From Verrucomicrobia subdivision 6 bacterium (GTDB lineage Bacteria; Verrucomicrobiota; Verrucomicrobiia; Methylacidiphilales; Verrucolacustridaceae), in NCBI GenBank assembly GCA_945866245.1, contig CAMBGW010000082.1, positions 1 to 5,143 on the forward strand: 5,143 nt of DNA. The letters are read 5' to 3'. The notes beneath the pieces were generated by a model. The model ran no database searches, was not told the origin of the DNA, and saw nothing but the letters and a program-made list of their open reading frames with translations. The position numbers and the translations under genes were made by a program. Positions 1 through 5,143 of this stretch are shown here, piece after piece (positions within the stretch are counted from its first letter, which is position 1; each line of letters opens with the position of its first letter).

Positions 1-266
1 TCGGCGGAAGTCGCCTCCCCGGCTACCACAAGGTTTCGAAAAATATCTCGGCCGACGAATACGTCCACAAGGTGAAATCAGGCGAGTTAATCGATCCGGC
101 CCTCACGGTTCACCTGCATGACGGTTGGGAACCCATTACTGCAATTCAAGGTTATCTTCCTCATGACACGGAAAGCGAAGGCTGGGCGGCGGTGATCCAA
201 TGGATTAACCCAACTTGCCCTCCTCCGCCAAACTGGGAGATTTCGAAAGTTTCGCGAAAAAAATAA
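1..266 (+). CDS. GNAT family N-acetyltransferase, C-terminal part (5' end outside window)
   Basis: The reading frame is open from base 3 to a TAA at 264-266 and has no stop upstream in the window, so this is the last 87 codons of a longer gene. The visible segment begins GGSRLPGYHKVSKN and continues through SADEYVHKV, DPALTVHLHDGW and a GYLPHD motif to WAAVIQWINP near the end. This pattern matches the C-terminus of large GNAT acetyltransferases, related to the acetyltransferase half found fused to carbon-nitrogen hydrolases in some bacteria. Those enzymes transfer an acetyl group from acetyl-CoA to an amine; the substrate here cannot be told. A GTG at 72 could be read as a start, but the conserved family sequence continues upstream of it, so it is internal. 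The acetyl-CoA binding motif would lie outside the window. The gene ends two bases before the convergent tRNA gene. The family call is fairly sure, the exact subfamily is not. Confidence 0.75.
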   Translation, partial: GGSRLPGYHKVSKNISADEYVHKVKSGELIDPALTVHLHDGWEPITAIQGYLPHDTESEGWAAVIQWINPTCPPPPNWEISKVSRKK

Positions 267-268
267 AG

Positions 269-342
269 TGGCAGTGGAGGGATTTGAACCCCCGACCCAA
301 GGCTTATGAGTCCCTTGCTCTACCAGGCTGAGCTACACTGCC
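269..342 (-). tRNA. tRNA-Met (CAT), probably elongator
   Basis: Read on the minus strand, 74 bases fold as a full cloverleaf. The acceptor stem GGCAGTG/CACTGCC is perfectly paired with discriminator A73. The D stem is GCTC/GAGC with GG in the loop, the anticodon loop is CTCATAA, the variable loop has five bases, and the T stem is GGGGG/CCCTC with loop TTCAAAT. Anticodon CAT allows elongator Met, initiator Met or the lysidine-modified Ile2 tRNA. The paired G1-C72 argues against an initiator. Overall similarity to bacterial elongator Met favours that call, but Ile2 is not ruled out. CCA is not encoded. The anticodon stem AGGGA/GCCTT contains a G28-U42 wobble and an A31/G39 mismatch, which is odd. 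A run of seven T with more T beyond it (257-267, read on the minus strand) follows the 3' end and may help termination. Confidence 0.93.
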
Positions 343-353
343 GCAGATGCTCC

Positions 354-382
354 GTTCTACCTCCGCTAGGCACCTTCGCCAA
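354..382 (-). promoter_or_regulatory. candidate sigma70 promoter of the tRNA gene
   Basis: On the minus strand the sequence has TTGGCG (complement of 377-382; four of six match the -35 consensus), a 17-base spacer, and TAGAAC (complement of 354-359; four of six match the -10 consensus). The -10 box ends 11 bases before the mature tRNA 5' end, a normal distance for a short tRNA leader. The match is moderate and unproven, but spacing and position are right. The rest of the 115-base gap (343-457) holds a C-rich stretch at 390-401 and no clear plus-strand promoter for the amidase gene. Confidence 0.4.
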
Positions 383-445
383 GCTACTACCCACCCCCCC
401 TGCCGTACAAATTGGGTCGTTCAGTGTGCTTCAACCCGCTAGCGC

Positions 446-451
446 AGAAGG
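446..451 (+). promoter_or_regulatory. ribosome binding site that decides the amidase start
   Basis: AGAAGG lies directly against the ATG at 452 (zero spacing) but six bases before the in-frame ATG at 458, which is the normal Shine-Dalgarno distance. It therefore supports initiation at 458 rather than 452. Confidence 0.55.
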
Positions 452-457
452 ATGCGA

Positions 458-1411
458 ATGCCTTGGCCCACCCGCTCGTGCCTGCTGACGCTCGCCCTGA
501 CTGCCGCCTCACTGGCAGCTCCCACCCACACCGTTCAAAAAGGTGAGACTTTTTACCAAATTGCCAAAGAACACGGCCTGACCCCCGACGCCCTTGGCAA
601 AGCCAACCCTTTGGTCAATCCTCAGCGCCTTCATCCTGGCGATCTACTTCGTCTGCCCACTTCCGTACCCTCCCCATCCCCCGCTCCGGCGAAATCCGCC
701 CCAACCACCCCGACCCAGCCTGCATGGGTAAAAATTCAAAAGGGAGATACCTTAAGCAAAATCTCCCGACAAACGGGTGTCTCCATTGAAGATCTCCGCC
801 GTTGGAATCAGCTCAGCGATAACTCTCTCTCCATCGGCAAAATCCTCCGCCTCTCCCCACCCGCCCCCACCTCAAAGCCCGCCCCCGCGCCGAAACCCAC
901 CCCCGCCCCTCCCGCCCCGCCCAAGACCTCCTTTGTCTCCCCCGTCCGCCGCCAGATCGACTCGGCGCGCGATGACCTGCGCGACTGGGAATACATCGTC
1001 GTACACCACAGCGGAACGGGAGGTGGCAACGCACGAATCTTCGACGCCTATCACAAAGAGCGCGGAATGGAAAACGGCATGGCCTACCACTTCGTCATTG
1101 GAAATGGATCCGATTCGGGCGACGGGCAGATTGAGGTCGGCCAACGCTGGATCAAACAAATCCAAGGCGGCCACCTCGCCAGTGAGAGCCTCAACGAAAT
1201 CGCCATTGGCATCTGCCTGGTCGGCGACTTTAGCCACCACCAACCAGATCCCCGCCAAACCGCAGCCCTGATCGAACTCGTTCAGTATCTACGCCAAATG
1301 CAATCCTCTCCTCGTCTGAAATTTCGCCTCCATCGCGAGATCAATACCAAGCCCACCGAGTGCCCTGGCAAACTTTTCCCCTCTGCGAAAATTCACGAAA
1401 TCTTGGATTGA
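458..1411 (+). CDS. secreted N-acetylmuramoyl-L-alanine amidase with two LysM domains
   Basis: A 317-residue protein. Residues 1-21 form a signal peptide: one Arg, a hydrophobic core LLTLALTAASLAA, and likely signal peptidase I cleavage near Ala20/21. LysM domains follow at about 24-67 (HTVQKGETFYQIAKEHGL) and 90-132 (VKIQKGDTLSKISRQTGV), both of which should bind peptidoglycan glycan. A linker rich in Pro and Ala spans about 133-155. The Amidase_2/PGRP domain covers about 175-317. Predicted zinc ligands, by comparison with T7 lysozyme and PGRPs, are His183 in VVHHSG, His292 in LHREIN and Cys302 in TECPG; Tyr210 in YHFVIGNG is the likely catalytic Tyr. The protein should cut the bond between muramic acid and L-Ala outside the cytoplasm, in wall remodelling or recycling. 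ATG 458 is chosen over ATG 452 because of the AGAAGG spacing. The gene overlaps the end of the convergent yjbQ gene by 19 bases. Family and activity are well supported; the exact role is not. Confidence 0.9.
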   Translation: MPWPTRSCLLTLALTAASLAAPTHTVQKGETFYQIAKEHGLTPDALGKANPLVNPQRLHPGDLLRLPTSVPSPSPAPAKSAPTTPTQPAWVKIQKGDTLSKISRQTGVSIEDLRRWNQLSDNSLSIGKILRLSPPAPTSKPAPAPKPTPAPPAPPKTSFVSPVRRQIDSARDDLRDWEYIVVHHSGTGGGNARIFDAYHKERGMENGMAYHFVIGNGSDSGDGQIEVGQRWIKQIQGGHLASESLNEIAIGICLVGDFSHHQPDPRQTAALIELVQYLRQMQSSPRLKFRLHREINTKPTECPGKLFPSAKIHEILD

Positions 1412-1830
1412 GCCTCTCCCGCCAACGGCTGGAACCCCACCCACACCCGCCGCGTCCGCGGTCCATCGAACTCCGCAAAATAAATCATCTGCCATGTTCC
1501 AAATTTTAGCTTCCCCTTCTCGATCGGCCACGCGAGGTGATTCCCCACCATCGCCGCCTTCACATGGGCCGCACTATTCCCCTCCCCGTGCCGATACTCT
1601 CGATTCTCCCACGGAACCGCTTTCTCCAACGCCACCGCCATATCCCGCCTGACATCTGGGTCCGCCCCCTCCTGAATGGTTACCCCAGCCGTCGTGTGGG
1701 GAACTACCACTTGGAGCAACCCATCCCGCCACCCCCGACGCCCCGCCGCCTCCTCCAAGATTTGTGCTAAGGGCAAAAATTCGGTATGACTCCGTGTGTT
1801 CATGACCACTTCTTCCAGCATCGGGGGCAT
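1393..1830 (-). CDS. yjbQ: YjbQ/UPF0047 family protein
   Basis: About 145 residues if started at the ATG read from 1830, close to the usual 132-140 of this family. Recognisable blocks are VVPHTTAGVTIQEGADPDVR, then AAHVKAAMVGNHLAWPIEKG, KLKFGTWQ and FAEFDGPRTRRVWV. Family members form small alpha-beta trimers; E. coli YjbQ has been linked to weak thiamine-phosphate synthase activity, but the physiological role is unsettled. Where E. coli has NEN before CDPTVRHD, this protein has QEG before ADPDVRRD, so two usually polar positions differ. The start is uncertain. ATGs at 1830, 1821 and 1803 are all in frame. Family alignment of the first beta strand favours 1830 or 1821, while a GGAAGAAG at 1809-1816 would favour 1803 (136 residues). 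Longer in-frame sequence upstream of 1830 lies antisense to the next gene and is not family-like. The 3' end overlaps the amidase gene by 19 bases. Confidence 0.85.
   Translation of the reverse strand: MPPMLEEVVMNTRSHTEFLPLAQILEEAAGRRGWRDGLLQVVVPHTTAGVTIQEGADPDVRRDMAVALEKAVPWENREYRHGEGNSAAHVKAAMVGNHLAWPIEKGKLKFGTWQMIYFAEFDGPRTRRVWVGFQPLAGEAQSKIS
1762..1790 (+). promoter_or_regulatory. weak candidate promoter for the right-hand operon
   Basis: TTGTGC (1762-1767; three of six to -35), a 17-base spacer and TATGAC (1785-1790; four of six to -10) lie about 40 bases before the SDR start codon, wholly inside the opposing yjbQ coding region. Since no intergenic space exists, a promoter for the SDR gene has to lie here or further upstream. 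The box match is weak, so this is a candidate only. Confidence 0.25.
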
Positions 1831-2826
1831 ATGATTGTCGTAACAGGTGGAACCGGCTTTGTCGGGCGCGAAATTTGCCGCGCCCTGCGCGCCGAGGGTC
1901 TTCCCGTCCGCGCCCTCTCCCGCTCCGCTCCCACCCACCCTATCCCTGGGGTCGACTTTTTCCCTGCGGACATCACTCAACCCTCCGCCCTGCGCCACGC
2001 TTTCCAGAAAGCCCAAGCAGTCATTCACACCGTTGGAATCATTCACGAAACCCGCACGCAAACCTTTTCCCGCGTCCATCTCCAAGGCACGGCCAACGTC
2101 GTCGCCGCCGCCCACGCCGCCTCTGTTCCCCGGTTCCTGCACATCAGCGCCCTCGGCACCCGTCCCCATGCTGCCTCCCGGTACCACCAAACAAAATGGG
2201 GCGCCGAAGAGATCGTTCGCAAAAGTAGCCTCGCCTCCACCATCTTTCGTCCCTCTCTTATCTATGGAAAAGGAGATGCCTCCACCACCCAGCTCGCCGC
2301 CCTTCTTCGCCCCCCACTCTCTTGGCTTTCTGCGGGCCTTCTTCCCATTCCCGGAGGAGCGGATGTCACCCTCTGCCCCGTTTCAGTCTCCGCCGTGGCT
2401 GAATCCGTTGTTCGCTCCCTCGGCCAAGCCGAAGCGGTTGGAAAAACATTCGACCTTTGTGGCCCCTCCACCACCTTGCGCGAACTCGCACTCCAAGTTG
2501 CCTTAGCCCTCGGACTTCACCCCTCCTGGATCGAAAATTCCCCGGACGTTATTTTGGCTACCCTGCCTTGGATCTGGCTGACCCACCGAAAGCCGATCCT
2601 CTTTCCTGTCCCACTCAAACTCTGCCGCCTTTTTGCCGCAGTTGCCGAACGCACTCTGCCTCACCCACCCCTGACGACCGACCAGATTGTCATGCTGGAA
2701 GAGGGCCAAGTCGGGGATCCCGATCCCGCACGACAACTTCTCGGATTCCACACCCCTCCACTTTCCCAAGGATTGGCCTCCTACCTCGCCCCACGTACGG
2801 GCGGTGCGGCCGATCGTCGCCCGTGA
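1831..2826 (+). CDS. NAD(P)-binding SDR, complex I NDUFA9-like epimerase/dehydratase family
   Basis: A 331-residue atypical short-chain dehydrogenase. The N-terminus MIVVTGGTGFVGREI (nucleotide-binding glycine motif at residues 5-12) begins the Rossmann fold, so ATG 1831 is the natural start; a GGGGG at 1823-1827 lies only three bases before it and is a poor fit as a ribosome site. Other motifs are ADITQP at 46-51, AVIHTVGIIHE at 63-73, HISALGT at 104-110 with Ser106, and Tyr118/Lys122 in YHQTK, which complete a Ser-Tyr-Lys catalytic set. IFRPSLIYGKGD (138-149) and the PPLTTDQIVMLEEG stretch near 279-292 are typical of the NDUFA9-like subgroup found in many bacteria. The substrate is not known; a role with sugars, lipids or quinone-related molecules cannot be chosen from sequence. 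The TGA stop overlaps the GTG start of the next gene, suggesting translational coupling. Confidence 0.88.
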   Translation: MIVVTGGTGFVGREICRALRAEGLPVRALSRSAPTHPIPGVDFFPADITQPSALRHAFQKAQAVIHTVGIIHETRTQTFSRVHLQGTANVVAAAHAASVPRFLHISALGTRPHAASRYHQTKWGAEEIVRKSSLASTIFRPSLIYGKGDASTTQLAALLRPPLSWLSAGLLPIPGGADVTLCPVSVSAVAESVVRSLGQAEAVGKTFDLCGPSTTLRELALQVALALGLHPSWIENSPDVILATLPWIWLTHRKPILFPVPLKLCRLFAAVAERTLPHPPLTTDQIVMLEEGQVGDPDPARQLLGFHTPPLSQGLASYLAPRTGGAADRRP

Positions 2827-3713
2827 GTGAAGCCAGCCGCGCCGCGCGTATTCGGAGAGTTCTTCTCACCGCACTCGTCTGTAATGCACTCCTCGCTGCT
2901 CTAAAATTCACCATCGGGTGGCGCTACGGCAGCCTCGCCGTTGTCTCCGACGCCATGCACTCCCTGCTCGATGGTGCGGCCAGTGTCATCGCGCTCATCG
3001 GCATTACTGCTGCCGCTCGCCCGCCCGACGCCAACCACCCTTATGGACACCGCAAATACGAAATCCTCACCACCATGATCGTGGCCGCTCTTCTTTTTTT
3101 AAGCGCATGGGAAATTCTCGGTGCCGCCGTATCCCGCCTGCTTCATCACACGGCCGCACCCCAATATAGTTGGCTGGGCATCGCCCTTCTCTGCCTAGGA
3201 ATCGTCATCAACACTTTTCTTTCCAATTGGGAAAAACGCGCCGGCCTGGAAGTCTCCAGCCCACTCCTCCTCGCCGATGCCGCGCACACTCGTACCGATA
3301 TCTACTCTTCGATCTTGGCCATCGCCGCACTCGCCAGCGCCGCCTTCGGCATGCCGTGGCTGGATCCTCTGCTGGCTATCGGCATCGTTCTTTTCCTCGG
3401 TCGCGCAATCTACGAAATCCTTTTAGAAGGCGTTAAGGTTGTCTCCGATGCCACTCGTCTCGACCCCGCACTCATTCGCTCCGTGGCGGAAAAGGTTGAC
3501 GGCGTCCGCGGGGCCCACGCCATCCGCTCCCACGGGATGCAAAATGACATCCATATCGATCTTCATATCCAGGTCGCCGATCAACTCACCGCACGCCAAG
3601 TTTTCGAAATCGAAAATCGCGTTAACCAGGCCCTGCGCGAATCTTTTCCTGGAGTGACTCACGTCGCACTGCGCCACGAGCCCGGCGATCTTCCCCCCGA
3701 AGAAGATGCCTGA
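2823..3713 (+). CDS. cation diffusion facilitator (CDF) family divalent metal transporter
   Basis: A 296-residue membrane protein if started at GTG 2823, whose GTGA overlaps the stop of the SDR gene. This start gives the family's usual length and places the first membrane helix at about 12-32; in-frame sequence further upstream lies inside the SDR gene and is Pro/Arg/Ser-rich with no family match. Metal-site residues are visible: His46 and Asp50 in SDAMHSLLDG (helix 2), and His155 and Asp159 in ADAAHTRTD (helix 5), so an HxxxD/HxxxD site. That type is common in Zn/Cd/Co exporters, while DxxxD in helix 2 is seen in YiiP-like proteins. HPYGHRKYE at 72-80 is the conserved loop after helix 2. Residues from about 205 form the cytoplasmic C-terminal domain (SVAEKVDGVRGAHAIRSHGM, DIHIDLHIQV). 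It probably exports metal ions by proton antiport from the cytoplasm. The metal is an inference. Confidence 0.9.
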   Translation: MSEASRAARIRRVLLTALVCNALLAALKFTIGWRYGSLAVVSDAMHSLLDGAASVIALIGITAAARPPDANHPYGHRKYEILTTMIVAALLFLSAWEILGAAVSRLLHHTAAPQYSWLGIALLCLGIVINTFLSNWEKRAGLEVSSPLLLADAAHTRTDIYSSILAIAALASAAFGMPWLDPLLAIGIVLFLGRAIYEILLEGVKVVSDATRLDPALIRSVAEKVDGVRGAHAIRSHGMQNDIHIDLHIQVADQLTARQVFEIENRVNQALRESFPGVTHVALRHEPGDLPPEEDA

Positions 3714-4740
3714 CCTCTCTCCCACCCGCCTTCTTCTCGAGAGCGGCGTCCGGGAAAATCGCTGGGCAGGCTACACTCTCGCCGCTTTCTCAGCAGATCA
3801 CCCCTTCTCGCTTCACGGGGGTTGCGTCACTCAACCCACCGACTCCGTTCCTTGGTACTCTGCGGGAAAGCCAATCACCGCCATCGGAGTTCTTCAACTC
3901 TTAGCGCGTGAGCCTCATCTGACCGATCTTCCCATGAAAAGCACCTTCCCAGAGCTCACCTCAAGCTACTTCGGAGATCGAACCCTGACCGACATCCTCA
4001 CCCACCGCACGGGCCTCCGCTTCCCCGATCTGCCTATTTTATCCGATGAGAAAGACATCTTCGCAATTCTATCTCGCTCCCATCCCCGCGACTTCGCCCT
4101 GCAACCTGGACAAGCCGCGTATGACCCGAGAGGCGGATGGTGGCTTCTCGGTCAGTGGCTTTCGCGGCATACCCAGCAACCTTGGGCCACCTTTCTCTTG
4201 AAAAATGTCCTGCAACCTTCCGGTGCTCCCAACATGTTCTTTGCCACTCCATCCCAACACCCATCCATTTCTATGCTGGAAAAAAAGGGCGAGGTCTGGA
4301 CTCCTGCTCCCGAATCGTACGGGACCGGAGGCGGCCTGTGCGGATCCGCCACTGAACTCGCCCAACTGTACCGCTGCCTTCTCTCAGGCGGCACCTCCTC
4401 CTCCACAGGATCTGCTGTGCTCGTCCCCCATTCTCTACAGAAATTCACTAGCCGATGGCGCGAGGGGGAATTCGACTCCACCTTTCGCCATATTGTCGAC
4501 TTTGGCCTCGGCGTCATTGTCGATAGCAACCGATACGGCCCGACCACCATTCCCTACGGCTTTGGCACCCACTCCAGCCAGACAGCCTATGGTCACGGGG
4601 GCGCCCGCTCCTCCATCGCCTTCGCGGATCCCCAACAAAAGATCGCTGTCGCACTTTGCCTGATCGGGCTCGCGCCCGAAAATTTGCATCAACCTCGGAT
4701 GCGAACCATCTTAGATCAACTTCGTTCCGATCTAGCCTAA
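3706..4740 (+). CDS. beta-lactamase-fold serine hydrolase (class C/esterase type)
   Basis: A 344-residue protein of the serine beta-lactamase-like family. The nucleophile motif is SAGK at 52-55 (Ser52, Lys55), followed by the typical LLAREPHLTDLPM and DILTHRTGL (96-104) segments. The second motif, normally Tyr-x-Asn, reads YDP at 139-141 before GGWWLLGQWL. The third motif, replacing KTG, is HGG at 297-299 in GHGGARSSIAFADP. HGG and a changed second motif point to an esterase or peptidase rather than a true beta-lactamase. No signal peptide or membrane segment is seen at the N-terminus, so the protein may act in the cytoplasm. It starts eight bases inside the transporter gene (ATGCCTGA), with only GAAG directly before the ATG, which is too close for a good ribosome site; coupling to upstream translation is likely. 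The substrate is unknown. Confidence 0.85.
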   Translation: MPDLSPTRLLLESGVRENRWAGYTLAAFSADHPFSLHGGCVTQPTDSVPWYSAGKPITAIGVLQLLAREPHLTDLPMKSTFPELTSSYFGDRTLTDILTHRTGLRFPDLPILSDEKDIFAILSRSHPRDFALQPGQAAYDPRGGWWLLGQWLSRHTQQPWATFLLKNVLQPSGAPNMFFATPSQHPSISMLEKKGEVWTPAPESYGTGGGLCGSATELAQLYRCLLSGGTSSSTGSAVLVPHSLQKFTSRWREGEFDSTFRHIVDFGLGVIVDSNRYGPTTIPYGFGTHSSQTAYGHGGARSSIAFADPQQKIAVALCLIGLAPENLHQPRMRTILDQLRSDLA

Positions 4741-4756
4741 GGAAATATTTCTCATA

Positions 4757-4778
4757 CCCTTGGCCCATGGCCCAAGGG
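4757..4778 (+). promoter_or_regulatory. hairpin over the acyltransferase start region
   Basis: CCCTTGG (4757-4763) and CCAAGGG (4772-4778) form a perfect seven-pair stem around an eight-base loop that contains the first possible ATG (4767-4769). The right arm also covers part of AAGGGAG, the only purine-rich stretch before the second ATG at 4782. No T run follows on either strand, so it does not look like an intrinsic terminator. A role in limiting translation of the acyltransferase is possible but inferred. Confidence 0.35.
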
Positions 4779-5143
4779 AGAATGGCATGGCTCGATGTCA
4801 CCAAAGGTTGGGCCATTCTTTGGGTTGTCTATTTTCACTCCTTCAGCTGCTGGATAAAACCCCCCTCCCCGATTGAATCAGGTTTTTTACAAAAAGTTGC
4901 CCAACCCGAACTTTGGACCACCCCCACCTCCATTTTTCTAGCTCTCGCCCGCACGGTTGGCATCGGCATCTCTCAGCTTGGCTTCCACGCTGTCGGCCTT
5001 TTTCTGGTCGCCAGCGGATTTGTCCTCGCCCAGTCCGCTGTCCGCGCACAGCAAAAAGGTGGGGTCGCCTGGGGCTCCTGGATTCTAAACCGCCTCGCTC
5101 GGCTCTACCCCATGTACTGGTTTGCTCACCTCATCTACCTCAT
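4767..5143 (+). CDS. OafA/YrhL-type membrane acyltransferase (Acyltransferase_3), N-terminal part
   Basis: The frame is open from the ATG to the window edge: 125 codons and no stop, so the 3' part is missing. The first helix (about 12-30) carries the family signature WLDVTKGWAILWVVYFHSF, with His24 at the place of the conserved His of this family. A second hydrophobic block at about 72-90 (GFHAVGLFLVASGFVL) corresponds to the usual G-FF-SGF segment, and NRLARLYPMYW at 108-118 is the conserved R-x-x-R-L-x-P-x-Y motif. These integral membrane enzymes move acyl groups, often acetyl, onto sugars, polysaccharides or other surface molecules. The start may instead be the in-frame ATG at 4782, just before the conserved region; neither has well-spaced Shine-Dalgarno support. 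The gene lies 26 or 41 bases after the serine hydrolase and is probably in the same transcript. The family is sure, the substrate unknown. Confidence 0.85.
   Translation, partial: MAQGRMAWLDVTKGWAILWVVYFHSFSCWIKPPSPIESGFLQKVAQPELWTTPTSIFLALARTVGIGISQLGFHAVGLFLVASGFVLAQSAVRAQQKGGVAWGSWILNRLARLYPMYWFAHLIYL

Noticed and set aside
72..266. A separate 64-residue gene starting at GTG 72
   Set aside because: Family-like GNAT sequence runs in the same frame from base 3, so this is the tail of a longer gene.
241..268. Terminator hairpin between the GNAT gene and the tRNA
   Set aside because: The small palindromes here (TTTCGAAA, TTTCGCGAAA) make only weak, AT-rich stems; only the T-rich run after the tRNA was kept as a remark.
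452..457. ATG at 452 as the amidase start
   Set aside because: AGAAGG touches this ATG with no spacing, while the in-frame ATG at 458 has six bases; both give a signal peptide.
872..921. Tandem repeat in the C-rich stretch
   Set aside because: It is irregular and simply encodes the Pro/Ala linker between LysM and amidase domains.
777..1271. Long alternative-frame readings over the amidase gene on both strands
   Set aside because: They are Pro/Ser- or Gly/Arg-rich products of the C-rich linker and codon bias, with no motifs or ribosome sites.
1831..2190. A longer yjbQ reading up to 2190 on the minus strand
   Set aside because: The extra part is Gly-rich antisense of the SDR gene and has no resemblance to the family.
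1847..2506. A 219-residue alternative plus-strand frame inside the SDR gene
   Set aside because: Very rich in Pro and Ser, no domain, and fully covered by the well-supported SDR frame.
2457..2822. A 122-residue N-terminal extension of the metal transporter
   Set aside because: It lies in another frame of the SDR gene, has low-complexity Pro/Arg/Ser composition and no helix pattern; GTG 2823 gives the normal family length.
4757..4778. Intrinsic terminator after the serine hydrolase
   Set aside because: The stem is good but no T run follows on either strand, and the next gene starts within it.

Overview
This 5.1 kb window looks like ordinary, densely packed bacterial chromosome. It carries six protein genes (two cut by the window edges), a complete tRNA gene and a further partial membrane-protein gene at the right end, so seven protein-coding genes in all. 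The best guess for the organism is a member of the Verrucomicrobiota or another PVC-group bacterium. The grounds are the LysM plus PGRP-type amidase, the style of the GNAT C-terminus, a tRNA without encoded CCA, moderately high GC and sparse Shine-Dalgarno sequences. This is inferred from protein style only and is not secure.

Left part (1-457): the 3' end of a GNAT acetyltransferase gene on the plus strand stops two bases short of a minus-strand tRNA with anticodon CAT, most likely elongator Met. A 115-base gap then separates the tRNA from the next gene and holds a plausible tRNA promoter. Middle part (458-1830): a secreted amidase with two LysM domains (plus strand) meets, tail to tail and with a 19-base overlap, a minus-strand YjbQ/UPF0047 gene. 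The YjbQ gene in turn abuts, head to head, the next plus-strand gene.

Right part (1831-5143): a tight plus-strand run that looks like one operon. It holds an atypical SDR of the NDUFA9-like type, a cation diffusion facilitator overlapping it by 4 bases (GTGA), a serine hydrolase of the class C beta-lactamase/esterase fold overlapping the transporter by 8 bases, and after a 26-41 base gap the 5' part of an OafA/YrhL-type membrane acyltransferase that runs off the window. A weak promoter candidate for this run lies inside the YjbQ gene.

The genes do not add up to one recognisable pathway. The amidase acts on peptidoglycan outside the cytoplasm, the transporter moves divalent metals, and the hydrolase/acyltransferase pair could act on cell-surface or small-molecule esters, which is speculation. 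I found no CRISPR array, insertion sequence, phage gene, toxin-antitoxin pair or defence system, and I do not see a previously undescribed system here. The points worth a second look are small: gene packing around yjbQ, an anticodon-stem mismatch in the tRNA, a changed active-site motif in the serine hydrolase, and a hairpin over the acyltransferase start.
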